From NCBI GenBank assembly GCA_001799485.1, contig MGTO01000135.1, forward strand, positions 1 through 44,765: a stretch of 44,765 nt of DNA, written 5' to 3'. This stretch comes from Desulfuromonadales bacterium GWC2_61_20 (GTDB lineage Bacteria; Desulfobacterota; Desulfuromonadia; Desulfuromonadales; UBA2197). Position 1 is the first letter of the stretch. Each line of letters starts with the position of its first letter. A model generated the notes under the pieces. That model was not told the DNA's origin. It worked only from the letters and a program-made list of their open reading frames with translations, and did not search any database. This document shows positions 7,297-15,076 of the stretch, piece after piece. The position numbers and the translations under genes were made by a program.

Positions 7297-7950
7297 TCAG
7301 GTCGATGGTTTGGAAGGATTCTCCTCGAGCAGGGCAGCGATGGCGGCCATGACCCGTTCGACGATGAGGGTGTGGGTCTCCTTGTTGTCGGGGAGGAGAT
7401 AGAGCTCGGCCAGCTCCAACGGCGCGCCGAAACGCACCCGCCCTTCCTGGCCGCAGCCGGGGAAGCGCCAGCGATTGAGCCCGCTTAAGGCCGTCGGAAT
7501 CACCACCGGGCGGGCGTCGTAGATAAGTTTGCCGACGCCGCGATTCCCCTTGCCGAGAACCCCCTCCTTGTTGCGGGTCCCTTCGGGAAAGAGCATGACC
7601 TTCTCATTCTTGAGCAGCTCCTCAATAGTCTTCCCTGCCCGCAGGTCGCGGCCGCGCTTGACCGGGAAGGCCCCCCACGAGGCGAAGATGGCACCGAGGA
7701 AACGGTTGGCGAAAAGCTCGACCTTGGCCGGCGCCCAGAGCATCTGCAGACGAAAGTGGCCGATCACCGCCCAGGGGAGAAAGACCGTTTCATAGCCGGA
7801 GATGTGATTGGAGGCGATGAGGACCCCGCCCTGACGCGGGATATGGGTCACCCCCTCGACGCGAAAACGGTTGAGGCCGGAGGCGTAGAGGCCGATGACA
7901 TAAACGGAGAAGGTGACCCAGCAGCGGCGCAGCAGTGATACTTTCAACAC
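7297..7950 (-). CDS. PlsC-type 1-acylglycerol-3-phosphate acyltransferase
   Basis: A 217-residue inner-membrane protein of the PlsC/LPLAT family, which transfers acyl chains to lysophosphatidate in phospholipid synthesis. Seen: an N-terminal hydrophobic helix, the motif NHISGYE at 48-54, AFPVKRGRD near 94-102, FPEGTR at 121-126, and a VVIPTALSGL block 4. The usual H-X4-D catalytic motif appears as H-X4-E (His49, Glu54), a conservative change that may alter activity. The start follows the reverse-strand sequence without a strong ribosome-binding site. The gene stands alone between a terminator and the QueG-like gene. Confidence 0.85.
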   Translation of the reverse strand: MLKVSLLRRCWVTFSVYVIGLYASGLNRFRVEGVTHIPRQGGVLIASNHISGYETVFLPWAVIGHFRLQMLWAPAKVELFANRFLGAIFASWGAFPVKRGRDLRAGKTIEELLKNEKVMLFPEGTRNKEGVLGKGNRGVGKLIYDARPVVIPTALSGLNRWRFPGCGQEGRVRFGAPLELAELYLLPDNKETHTLIVERVMAAIAALLEENPSKPST

Positions 7951-8048
7951 GACCTCGCAGATAATGAGAGGAAAGGTTGTGCTTTATACCATCTCTCGGC
8001 AGGGAGGGCAACGGTTGCACACATCCGCCCGACGGGAAGTCCTTGACC

Positions 8049-8873
8049 CTAGACCGGCAGAGTGCGCCCGGAGAGGGGGATGGCCGCCTCGCAGGGGACC
8101 CGGGTCTGACAGAGACCGCAGCCGGTCTGCGCCACGCCATAGGTCTCGGCCAGAGCCTGCGGCGCGGCCCCGTAGACGAAGGCCCGGCAGCGCTCCTTGT
8201 CGTGGCCGCTGTAACTGAGGGCCTGGACCGGGCAGCGGCCGATGCAGGCGCCACAACTGCCGTTGCGGTGGTAGAGACAGTTGTCAAGATGGTTCGGATA
8301 AGGACGGGGTGACGGCGGGAGGGACAGATCGGTTATGACGCTGCCGCAGCGGTGGGCCATCCCTTTTTCGGTGATGAACCCGTCATTCAGGCTGAAGGTC
8401 CCCAGGCCGGCAACGTAGGCGGTGTGGCGCTCCGACCAGTTGGAAGCGATGCCGACCGGGGTCTCCGCGAATTCCCGCCAGAGGGGGGAGAACTGGGGGG
8501 CCGCTGCCTCCCCTCCCCTGCCTTCAAGCCAGGCGACAAGATGCCGGCGCAGGGCGCCATTGAAGGCCTCGCCGTGGCTGCGGGTCAGTGCCCATTCCCG
8601 CGACGGCCCTTGGCTCTGCAGCCGGTTGCTCGCGCGGGTCGGCTGAACAATCGGCAGCACCCAGCAGATCACCGACGCGGCGCTGGCGAGCAATTCCTGC
8701 GGCAGGAGGTAGAAAGGGCCGATGATCGTTTTGTAGTCGCGGAAGAGGGGGTCGGCAGCCGCGGCTATACCGACCAGCGGTTCGGCAAAATAAGGCCCGC
8801 TGCCGTCGGCAAAACCATTCCCCGGGTCCTCGCGAACAAAACGCCGGATTTCGTTGCGGAGTTCTTCGATCAT
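8049..8873 (-). CDS. QueG-like double [4Fe-4S] protein
   Basis: A 274-residue cytosolic Fe-S protein. The segment RHTAYVAGLGTFSLNDGFIT (150-169) resembles the conserved core of epoxyqueuosine reductase and related corrinoid/Fe-S reductases. Two cluster motifs follow: Cys207, Cys210, Cys214 and Cys252, Cys255, Cys261, with Cys229 between. True QueG is about 350-390 residues with a longer N-terminus and a C-terminal HEAT-like region, so this is a shortened relative. The genome has queA and tgt in this window, so a queuosine link is possible but unproven. It lies 54 bp downstream of the flavin reductase, so the two may act together. Confidence 0.7.
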   Translation of the reverse strand: MIEELRNEIRRFVREDPGNGFADGSGPYFAEPLVGIAAAADPLFRDYKTIIGPFYLLPQELLASAASVICWVLPIVQPTRASNRLQSQGPSREWALTRSHGEAFNGALRRHLVAWLEGRGGEAAAPQFSPLWREFAETPVGIASNWSERHTAYVAGLGTFSLNDGFITEKGMAHRCGSVITDLSLPPSPRPYPNHLDNCLYHRNGSCGACIGRCPVQALSYSGHDKERCRAFVYGAAPQALAETYGVAQTGCGLCQTRVPCEAAIPLSGRTLPV

Positions 8874-8927
8874 GGCCGGTGCGCGCCGCGCCCTCCTTGC
8901 TCCCCCTGTGCGCGAATCCAGGCGGGG

Positions 8928-9503
8928 CTATTTCTTCTCCAGAACCTTGCCGATCTCCCAGGCCATGCCGAGGGAAGGGGCGAGGCCGTAGTAACCGCGG
9001 TGGGCCGAATCCCAGGTGAAGGGCCGCACCTTGGTGATGTCGGGATAACCCTTGGCGCCAAGGACGGCGACGTCGGCCTTGACATCGAGAATCTCGCCGA
9101 CGAACTGGGTATGCAGGCCGAGTTCGAGGGTGTGGAGGAGGCGGCATTCGATGATGACGGGGAACTCGGCGACATAGGGGGCATCGACCAGCTTGCTGCG
9201 CACCGCCGTCAATCCGGCGGCGGCGAACTTGTCGACGTCACGTCCGGAAACGATGCCGGCATAATCGGCGGCAATCGCCTGGGCTTCGCCGGGGATATTG
9301 ACGGTGAAGGCCTGCCGCGCGACGATGGCGCCGTGGGTATGGGTCGCCTTGCGAAAGGAAACCGCCAGGCACGGCGGCTGCGAGCAGCAGATCCCGGCCC
9401 AGGCCGCCGTGGCGATATTGGCCTTGCCGTCTTCGTCATAGCTGCCGATCACCCAGACGGGGGTGGGGATGGCGAGGGTCTTGGCACCACACGATTGCTT
9501 CAT
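8928..9503 (-). CDS. Flavin reductase family protein (FMN-binding)
   Basis: A 191-residue protein of the flavin reductase/FMN-binding split-barrel family. Seen: TPVWVIGSYDEDGKANIATAAW at the N-terminus, CLAVSFRKATHTHGAI, AFTVNIPG and CRLLHTLELGLHTQFVGEIL, the four conserved blocks. Such proteins bind FMN and transfer electrons from NAD(P)H or other proteins. The start MKQSCGAKTL was chosen because GGAGGAT precedes it; the open frame runs upstream to 9590 without support. Two cysteines (ICCSQPPC) near residue 48 are unusual and could bind a metal or a disulfide. It probably shares a transcript with the QueG-like gene. Confidence 0.86.
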   Translation of the reverse strand: MKQSCGAKTLAIPTPVWVIGSYDEDGKANIATAAWAGICCSQPPCLAVSFRKATHTHGAIVARQAFTVNIPGEAQAIAADYAGIVSGRDVDKFAAAGLTAVRSKLVDAPYVAEFPVIIECRLLHTLELGLHTQFVGEILDVKADVAVLGAKGYPDITKVRPFTWDSAHRGYYGLAPSLGMAWEIGKVLEKK

Positions 9504-9545
9504 CTGATCCTCCGAAAAAAAAGAATTGCGCCAGCAGCGACCGGA

Positions 9546-9578
9546 ATAACGAAACCCCGGATCGGGAGAAACCGGGGC
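9546..9578 (-). terminator. Probable terminator after pilT-like gene
   Basis: On the minus strand, CCCCGG and CCGGGG (9572-9577 and 9555-9560) form a GC-rich stem with an 11-nt loop, followed by TTTCGTTATT. It would separate the PilT transcript from the flavin reductase gene. The T-tract is interrupted, so strength is uncertain. Confidence 0.5.
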
Positions 9579-9642
9579 GAACTTTCTCACTAGTCACATA
9601 GCCTCTGACCTTGCCGCAGATGGGCGTTTTTCCTCAGCCGTC

Positions 9643-10713
9643 TTAATTCGTAAACATCAGCTTGCGTTCGAGATCCATCGAATGCGTCAGTCGCTTGGCA
9701 TCCTCGATGGTGATGAGGTCGGCCTGATAGAGCTGGACCAGATGCTGGTCGAGGGTCTGCATGCCGTATTCGTTGCGGCCGTTCTCGATATGCTTGGTCA
9801 ACTCATCGAGACGCCCCTCGCGAATACAGGCCTGGATGGTGGTGGTCGAGCGCATGATCTCGACCACCGGCAGGATCTGCTCGCCACTCCTGTCCTTGAT
9901 CAGGCGCAACGAGACCGTGGCGACGAGGATGTCGGCGAGGCGCTGGCGCATGATCTCCTGCGCCTCCGGCGGAAAGTTGCCGATGACGCGATTGATGGTC
10001 GAAATCGCCCCCTGGGTGTGCAGGGTCGAGAGAACCAGATGCCCGGTCTCGGCCGCCTTGATGCACGAATCGATGGTTTCGCTGTCGCGCATTTCCCCGA
10101 CCATGATGACATCGGGGTCCATGCGCAACGCCGCCTTCAGAGCCGGGGCGAAGCCGGCGGTATCGATGCCGACCTCACGCTGGATGATGCAGCTCTTCTG
10201 CGAGGCGAAGAGGAACTCGATGGGATCCTCGATGGTGATGATGTTGTAGCTGGCATTCTCGTTGATGAAGCGAATCATCGAGGCGAGGGTGGTCGACTTG
10301 CCGTTGCCGGTGGGGCCGGTGACGAGGATCAGACCGTTGGGGGCCTGGGCGATTTCGCCGAGGACGGCCGGCAGGTGCAGCTCGTCAAAGTTGCCGATAT
10401 GCGGGGGGATCACGCGCATGACGATCCCCAGACTGCCGCGCTGGCGAAAAAGACTGACGCGAAAGCGTCCGCCGCTCGGCAGCGCGTAGGAGGCATCGAG
10501 TTCCTTGAGATCGTTGGTCAGCTTCCGCCGGTTGTGCTCAAGAATCTGGGTGGCGATGAATTCGGTGTCGGCGGCGGTCAGGTTGGGGAGTTTGGAACGG
10601 ACGATCTGACCGCGCCCGCGGAAAAAGGGCGGATTATCGACTTCGAAGTGCACATCGGAGACTTTTTTCTGAAAAGCGATTTCGAGGATCTGATTTAACG
10701 TCTTGGCGTCCAT
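9643..10713 (-). CDS. PilT/PilU-family retraction ATPase
   Basis: A 356-residue type IV pilus retraction-type ATPase of the secretion ATPase superfamily, expected as a cytoplasmic hexamer at the pilus base. Seen: an N-terminal PAS-like part with SDVHFEVDNPPFFRGRG, Walker A GPTGNGKST (Lys139), an Asp box IITIEDPIEFLF, Walker B-like LRMDPDVIMVGEMRD and the His box TGHLVLSTLHTQGA. The length is close to PilT (about 345-370). The AIRNLIRE motif important for PilT retraction is not present in that form; the equivalent region reads IQACIREGR, which fits a PilT-like paralogue or PilU. The start at 10713 has an upstream aggggtgg. It lies 45 bp after the DUF4388 gene and is likely co-transcribed with it. 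Confidence 0.9.
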   Translation of the reverse strand: MDAKTLNQILEIAFQKKVSDVHFEVDNPPFFRGRGQIVRSKLPNLTAADTEFIATQILEHNRRKLTNDLKELDASYALPSGGRFRVSLFRQRGSLGIVMRVIPPHIGNFDELHLPAVLGEIAQAPNGLILVTGPTGNGKSTTLASMIRFINENASYNIITIEDPIEFLFASQKSCIIQREVGIDTAGFAPALKAALRMDPDVIMVGEMRDSETIDSCIKAAETGHLVLSTLHTQGAISTINRVIGNFPPEAQEIMRQRLADILVATVSLRLIKDRSGEQILPVVEIMRSTTTIQACIREGRLDELTKHIENGRNEYGMQTLDQHLVQLYQADLITIEDAKRLTHSMDLERKLMFTN

Positions 10714-10758
10714 GTCCACCCCTTGCAAGGATTCTTCATCCCGGTCAGTCTATGCATC

Positions 10759-12531
10759 TTACGCCGATTTTTCAAACTTTTTTCGACAGGCGGCAATTTC
10801 CACCTGTTGCCCGGCATAGATCGCGAGCATTTCGAGCAGGTCGGGCGGCGCCACACCCCGCGCGCCATCGGCGTAAATCAAGGCAATGACCCGACCGGCA
10901 CTGCGCAAGGGGAGGAGGAGAACCTTGCCGTCAGGAGGAGAACCGAGGACCGGATAGAGGGTCGAGGTCAGCAGGGGGTCGTTACCGGCGGCGTAATGAC
11001 AGGCGCCGCTGGACATAACCTGATCGACCAGGGATTGCCGGCCCAGAGGCAGCCTGAGTTTCAGCACGGCGCCCCCCTCCTTGCCGCCCCCCTGACAACC
11101 GAAACTGCGCTCGGCCACCAGCTCCCCCCGGGCGACGACAAAAGTCACGGCCCGGGCATAATGGCGGGCGACAAAAGCCAGCAAGACGAAGGCAATCTGG
11201 GCCGGGTCGCTCAGAGCCGCCAGTTCACGTACTGCCGCGGCAAAGGGTGGCGGCAGTTCCGCTTCGCTGCCGGCAAAGCCCGTATGGAGGTAGCCGAGGA
11301 GGGCCCTGACCAGGGCATTGATTTCATCGAGAAAGGCCCCATTGGCGGGATCATGGGGCGGGCGGGGAAAGACCGCACGGACCCCGGCCGCCAGGGCCTG
11401 CCAGGTAGAGAACAGATCCCCGGCCGGGACGAGCTGCAATACGGCCAGACGAGGATACTGGGTCATCTTTTCCTGCATCAGGGCGATGAGCTTTTCCGCT
11501 GTACTGTTGCCACCGTCAGCCGAGGGCGCGGTAAAGACCAGTACCGGCGGAAGATCCTTGGCGAGGGACTGGCCGATGATGAGGTCGAGATTCGACGCGT
11601 CATCCGTGGCAAAGACGAAGGTCCCAGCCTTTTTGCCCAGGGTCTGCAGGAGATGGTGGAGGAACTCGTCGTGGCCATAGAGAATCAGCGCCCGCCCCGA
11701 GGCGGACGTGCCGCTGGCCAGGGGGAGCGCCCGACTCGCATCGATCAGCACTGCCAACAGCTGGTCCTGCACCGCAACCGGAAAATCCCCTAACTGCTGG
11801 CGAACAAAATGGCGGTGAATGTTGATCGGATCGTAATCCTTGATTCCGGAAAAGACCGCCGGAATCTTCCGCTCCAGGGCGTCGAGGGCGTCAAGACCGA
11901 GGTCCTCGGCCGAAAGCTCGGGCTTGGGTGCCGGCGCCGCCGTGGGCAGGGGGGTGCCGGGGCCGAAGGCGAGGGCCAGCTCGTCGTCATCGACGGTCGT
12001 ATCCTCGACCACACCGTCCCGCCGTCTCTCGTCAAAGATGCGCAGGGCATCCATGAGGATGTTCTGGGTATTGAGGGTGATGCTCTCTTTCAAGGTTGCG
12101 GGGAAGTAGTTGTATTCCTCGGAAATCAGGATCTCGTCCATATCGAGGGTAAAGGTCCCGCGCTCCCAGTTCAACACATCGACGATGGTCAGTTCGATGA
12201 GGAGTTCCAGCCCCTTGAAGGCATCCGCCTTGCTGATCTGTCCGCCCTCGATGAGCATGGCGATAAGCGGCCGACGCTCCGTGGCCCCCTGCTGCTGTTG
12301 CAGGGCCGCCTCCAGCGCTTCGCGCGGCAACGTCCCCAGCTCCATCAGGACCTGGCCGATGCGGACGCTGTTGTTGAGATGGTTGGCGCTGACGATAAAG
12401 CCATCCTGAAAAACCAGCTGGCTTTCGCCCTTCTGGCTGCGCAGATGCAATGTCCCCGATTTTTTCGTGGCGTGGAGCAGCTGAATGACATCGACGATCG
12501 GCAGATGTTCCAGATCACCGGCGAATGACAT
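10759..12531 (-). CDS. DUF4388 (PATAN) and C-terminal GAF-like protein
   Basis: A 590-residue protein. It begins MSFAGDLEHLPIVDVIQLLH, the hallmark start of DUF4388/PATAN domains, which occur in signalling and gliding or motility regulators; the domain spans about residues 1-170. A flexible proline/alanine linker (TAAPAPKPELSAEDL) follows, then a region with a receiver-like look (ALILYGHDEFLHHLLQTLG, VLVFTAP), and a C-terminal GAF-like part with VTFVVARGELVAERSFG and VLLLPLRSAGRVIALIYADG. The start at 12531 is preferred because it begins at the conserved domain and has gaaggg upstream; ATG 12540 is an alternative. Being upstream of the PilT-like gene suggests regulation of pili, which is inference. 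Confidence 0.8.
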   Translation of the reverse strand: MSFAGDLEHLPIVDVIQLLHATKKSGTLHLRSQKGESQLVFQDGFIVSANHLNNSVRIGQVLMELGTLPREALEAALQQQQGATERRPLIAMLIEGGQISKADAFKGLELLIELTIVDVLNWERGTFTLDMDEILISEEYNYFPATLKESITLNTQNILMDALRIFDERRRDGVVEDTTVDDDELALAFGPGTPLPTAAPAPKPELSAEDLGLDALDALERKIPAVFSGIKDYDPINIHRHFVRQQLGDFPVAVQDQLLAVLIDASRALPLASGTSASGRALILYGHDEFLHHLLQTLGKKAGTFVFATDDASNLDLIIGQSLAKDLPPVLVFTAPSADGGNSTAEKLIALMQEKMTQYPRLAVLQLVPAGDLFSTWQALAAGVRAVFPRPPHDPANGAFLDEINALVRALLGYLHTGFAGSEAELPPPFAAAVRELAALSDPAQIAFVLLAFVARHYARAVTFVVARGELVAERSFGCQGGGKEGGAVLKLRLPLGRQSLVDQVMSSGACHYAAGNDPLLTSTLYPVLGSPPDGKVLLLPLRSAGRVIALIYADGARGVAPPDLLEMLAIYAGQQVEIAACRKKFEKSA

Positions 12532-12593
12532 CTTGGGCATCCCTTCTTGGACTTGCTGTGGCACTTCCCGGACACTTTCGGCGGCGCCGCCTA

Positions 12594-12622
12594 TTTTTAG
12601 CGCGAACGCGGCGCTTGAGCAA
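12594..12622 (-). promoter_or_regulatory. Candidate promoter of DUF4388-pilT operon
   Basis: On the minus strand, TTGCTC (12622-12617) and TAAAAA (12599-12594) are spaced by 17 bp, about 60 bp before the start codon at 12531. Each element matches the consensus at four positions. Confidence 0.45.
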
Positions 12623-12668
12623 CCGTATAATGACCCTCCCGACCGGTCAGCCCTCCCGGATCGGCCCC

Positions 12669-12724
12669 GGTTGAAAAATCCCGGTTGAAAAATCCCGGTT
12701 GAAAAATCCCGGTTGAAAAATCCC
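12669..12724. repeat. Four perfect 14-bp tandem repeats
   Basis: The unit GGTTGAAAAATCCC is repeated four times without a mismatch (12669-12682, 12683-12696, 12697-12710, 12711-12724). The array lies between divergent genes and abuts the -35 element of the TerB-like gene promoter (12725). Each unit has a five-A tract. Such arrays can change copy number by slippage. Confidence 0.95.
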
Positions 12725-12753
12725 TTGCAACGCCAGAGCCATTTTCCTATAAT
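12725..12753 (+). promoter_or_regulatory. Strong promoter of TerB-like gene
   Basis: TTGCAA (12725-12730) and a perfect TATAAT (12748-12753) are separated by 17 bp. The A-rich tandem repeats end at the base before the -35 and could act like an UP element. Confidence 0.7.
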
Positions 12754-12825
12754 CCGGCCCCGCAAGAACCGCATACCCGATTTTACCGGCTGCCGCAGCC
12801 ACACACCCCAAGGAGGTTTTCAATC

Positions 12826-13239
12826 ATGGGTATTTTCGACAAGCTTCTCGGCAAGGAAGCCAAATTGACCCCGAAAAGCGCATTCGCCCTCGCCATCCTC
12901 TCCCTCATCGCCGCCGATGGACAGGTCGACGAGGAGGAGTTCCTCTATCTGCGCCGCCTCTTCAAGGGCGACCAGAGTGCCCTCGAACAGGCCGTCAAGG
13001 TTCTGCGCGGAGGCGCCTCGGTTCGCGACTGCGTGCCGATGGTCGCGGCCACCCTCGATGACAAGCAGAAAAAGGTGGTGATGGCCAACCTGGTCGATCT
13101 GGCCATGGCCGACGGGCACCTCGCCGGGACCGAGAAGGAGATGCTGACCCTTTATCTGGAAGCCTTCAAGATGAGTGAAGCCGATATCCGTCCCATCGTC
13201 GATGTCATGGCGACCAAGAACAATTTCGCCGCCTTTTAG
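12826..13239 (+). CDS. TerB family protein
   Basis: A 137-residue helical cytosolic protein. Two repeated acidic segments, LIAADGQVDEEEFLYLRRL (about 24-42) and LVDLAMADGHLAGTEKEML (about 89-107), are the paired metal-binding-like motifs of the TerB/DjlA N-terminal fold. TerB proteins are linked to tellurite resistance and, more broadly, envelope stress, but no other ter genes are nearby, so a role cannot be stated. The ribosome-binding site is strong (aaggagg) and the promoter at 12725-12753 is near consensus, suggesting substantial expression. It ends at a bidirectional terminator. Confidence 0.85.
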   Translation: MGIFDKLLGKEAKLTPKSAFALAILSLIAADGQVDEEEFLYLRRLFKGDQSALEQAVKVLRGGASVRDCVPMVAATLDDKQKKVVMANLVDLAMADGHLAGTEKEMLTLYLEAFKMSEADIRPIVDVMATKNNFAAF

Positions 13240-13259
13240 TCGATCCCGCACCTGCAACA

Positions 13260-13302
13260 AAAAAAGAGCGACGGCCCCTTTAAGGCCGCCGCTCTTTTTT
13301 TG
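13260..13302. terminator. Bidirectional intrinsic terminator
   Basis: AAAAAGAGCG-A-CGGCC pairs with GGCCG-C-CGCTCTTTTT (one mismatch) around a 7-nt loop, with A- and T-runs on either side. It serves the TerB-like gene and the convergent thioesterase gene. Confidence 0.92.
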
Positions 13303-13307
13303 TCCGT

Positions 13308-13730
13308 TCAGGGCTGGTCGGTGACGGCCTCGAAGGCTGCGACCGCAGCACGAAAGGGCGCCGGCAAGCGGCAGGGTTTGCGACTCTGATAGTTGAAGGC
13401 CACCAGGTTGGTCGTTCCTTCCGCCGTCGGCCGGCCCTTGCGTTCGATGCGGTAGTGCATGACGAAGGCAGAGTTGCGGATCTCCCCGACTTTCACCCCG
13501 ATCTCCAGTTGGTCGCCGTGAAACATTTCGGCCAGGTAGCGAAGCTGGGCCTCGGGCAGGATGATGCCGCAACCACCGATGTCGAGTTCGGTAAAACCGC
13601 CGACCCGGTCCAGATAACCGATGCGGGCATCCTGGAAAAACGACAGGACGGCGGCGTTGGAGACATGGCCACCGTAGTTGATATCGGCAATGCGCACGAC
13701 ATAGGGCAGGACAAAGGGAAATCCCTCCAT
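13308..13730 (-). CDS. Hotdog-fold acyl-CoA thioesterase (4HBT family)
   Basis: A 140-residue hotdog-fold protein. The segment VRIADINYGGHVSNAAVLSFFQDARIGYLDR matches the 4HBT motif in which the aspartate (in ADINYGGH) is catalytic; the family hydrolyses acyl-CoA or aryl-CoA. The start MEGFPFVLPY has a strong ribosome-binding site (ggaggag); the open frame upstream to 13859 belongs to mutM's 3' end in another frame. It lies 22 bp after mutM and ends at the terminator at 13260-13302, so it is the last gene of the minus-strand run. Confidence 0.86.
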   Translation of the reverse strand: MEGFPFVLPYVVRIADINYGGHVSNAAVLSFFQDARIGYLDRVGGFTELDIGGCGIILPEAQLRYLAEMFHGDQLEIGVKVGEIRNSAFVMHYRIERKGRPTAEGTTNLVAFNYQSRKPCRLPAPFRAAVAAFEAVTDQP

Positions 13731-13752
13731 CTTCTCCTCCTGCAAATCCGAC

Positions 13753-14568
13753 TTAGCGTTGACAATGCCGGCAGAAAAAACTCGAACGACCACCGATTTT
13801 TCGCTGACTGATTGGCCGGCCGCAACCGTGGCAGGGTGCGCCGGCGCGACCATATACATCGAGTTGCCGGGAAAAGTAGCCCGGCTTCCCCTGGCTGTCG
13901 CGAAAATCCCGCAAGGTTGTCCCGCCGGCGGCCACAGCCTCGGTCAAAACCGCGCGCATCGCCTCCGCCAGGCGCTGATAACGGGGCAGGCTGATCCTCC
14001 CGGCCTCCGCTTGCGGGGCGATGCCGGCGCGATAGAGAGCCTCGCTGGCGTAGATATTCCCCACTCCGACGACGACCTTCTGATCCATGATGACATTCTT
14101 GATGGCGGTCTTGCGCCCGGCGGCGACCGCATGCAGGTAGTCACCGGTCATCGCCGCATCCCACGGCTCCGGCCCCAACCCCGCCAGCAGCGAATGTCCA
14201 TCCGCTTCCCGGCCAAGCCAAAGCATGAGGCCGAAGCGACGGGCATCGTTGAAGCGCAGGATTGTGCCGTCATCGAAGAGCAGGTCGACATGATCATGCC
14301 GCTGCACCTCCAATTCCGCCCGCACCAGCCGCAGATAGCCGCTCATGCCGAGATGGAACAGGAGTACGCCCTGGTCGAGACGCAGGAGCAGATACTTGGC
14401 CCGACGCTCGATGGCAAGCACCCGCTGACCGGGGAGCATTTTCTTCAACTCCGGCGCCAGGGGGAGACGCAGACGGGTGTGCCGCAACACCACCTGCGTA
14501 ATGGTCCGGCCGAGGAGCGCCGGCTCCAGACCGCGACGGATTGTTTCGACCTCCGGCAATTCAGGCAT
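13753..14568 (-). CDS. mutM: Formamidopyrimidine-DNA glycosylase
   Basis: A 271-residue base-excision repair enzyme that removes 8-oxoguanine and formamidopyrimidines and nicks the abasic site. Seen: the N-terminus MPELPEVETIRRGLEPAL, in which Pro2 (after Met removal) is the Schiff-base nucleophile and Glu3 is catalytic; a basic segment IERRAKYLLLRL; VGVGNIYASEALYRAGI, the helix-two-turn-helix region; and a C-terminal zinc finger with two CXXC pairs (CHGCGRP and CRHC). The length is as expected. The start was chosen from the obligate PELPEVE; the frame extends upstream to 14634 into the neighbouring gene. It is co-oriented with its neighbours, with 13 bp to the upstream NTF2-like gene. Confidence 0.97.
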   Translation of the reverse strand: MPELPEVETIRRGLEPALLGRTITQVVLRHTRLRLPLAPELKKMLPGQRVLAIERRAKYLLLRLDQGVLLFHLGMSGYLRLVRAELEVQRHDHVDLLFDDGTILRFNDARRFGLMLWLGREADGHSLLAGLGPEPWDAAMTGDYLHAVAAGRKTAIKNVIMDQKVVVGVGNIYASEALYRAGIAPQAEAGRISLPRYQRLAEAMRAVLTEAVAAGGTTLRDFRDSQGKPGYFSRQLDVYGRAGAPCHGCGRPISQRKIGGRSSFFCRHCQR

Positions 14569-14581
14569 GAAACTCCTCCGG

Positions 14582-15049
14582 CTAAATTGCCAGGCGCTCG
14601 TCAAGCCCGGCGAAATCGTCCAGGATGACGTCATCCAAACTCTCCGGGAAGTCGGTGCGCGGGCGTTTCAGCCCGGAATGGTACGTCCAGCCAGAGGGTG
14701 TCCGGCGCAGGCGGCAGAGCTCCAGGTACTCCTGTCCTTCCCCGCGAAAGATGACCTGCATCTGCACAATGATGCTGGCCGTATCGCCATGCTCTTCCAG
14801 CTGCAGCACCCGGCACATGGCGATGACGAAGTCCTCCTTGAGGCTTGCAGCGAAAGCGAGATATTCGTTGCGGTCGGGATGCACGCGCAGAAATGGCGCC
14901 TCGGGATGGTACGAATCGTAAATGGCGGCAAAATCGGCGTGGCGAAACGCCTCCAGCCGGCGCAGCAGTAGTTGTACCGGCGCCGCGGTGGCCAGGGGAT
15001 AGAGCCGCTCGGCCGCAAGCGTGAGATCGGGCAGGAAGGGAGCTGTCAT
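14582..15049 (-). CDS. NTF2-like/YchJ-like small protein
   Basis: A 155-residue protein with an alpha-helical N-terminus and a curved beta-sheet pattern. RRLEAFRHADFAAIYDSYHPEAPF followed by strands RVLQLEEHGDTASIIVQMQVIF and YLELCRLRRTPSGWTYHSG gives the usual NTF2/YchJ layout. It has no SEC-C zinc motif, unlike full YchJ. Function unknown. It sits between the permease gene (27 bp) and mutM (13 bp), so it is in the same transcript. Confidence 0.6.
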   Translation of the reverse strand: MTAPFLPDLTLAAERLYPLATAAPVQLLLRRLEAFRHADFAAIYDSYHPEAPFLRVHPDRNEYLAFAASLKEDFVIAMCRVLQLEEHGDTASIIVQMQVIFRGEGQEYLELCRLRRTPSGWTYHSGLKRPRTDFPESLDDVILDDFAGLDERLAI

Positions 15050-15076
15050 CGTCTGACGCCCTGTGCGGTGGTCACG

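Noticed and set aside
12669-12724. Tandem repeats as a CRISPR array
   Set aside because: Units are contiguous with no spacers.
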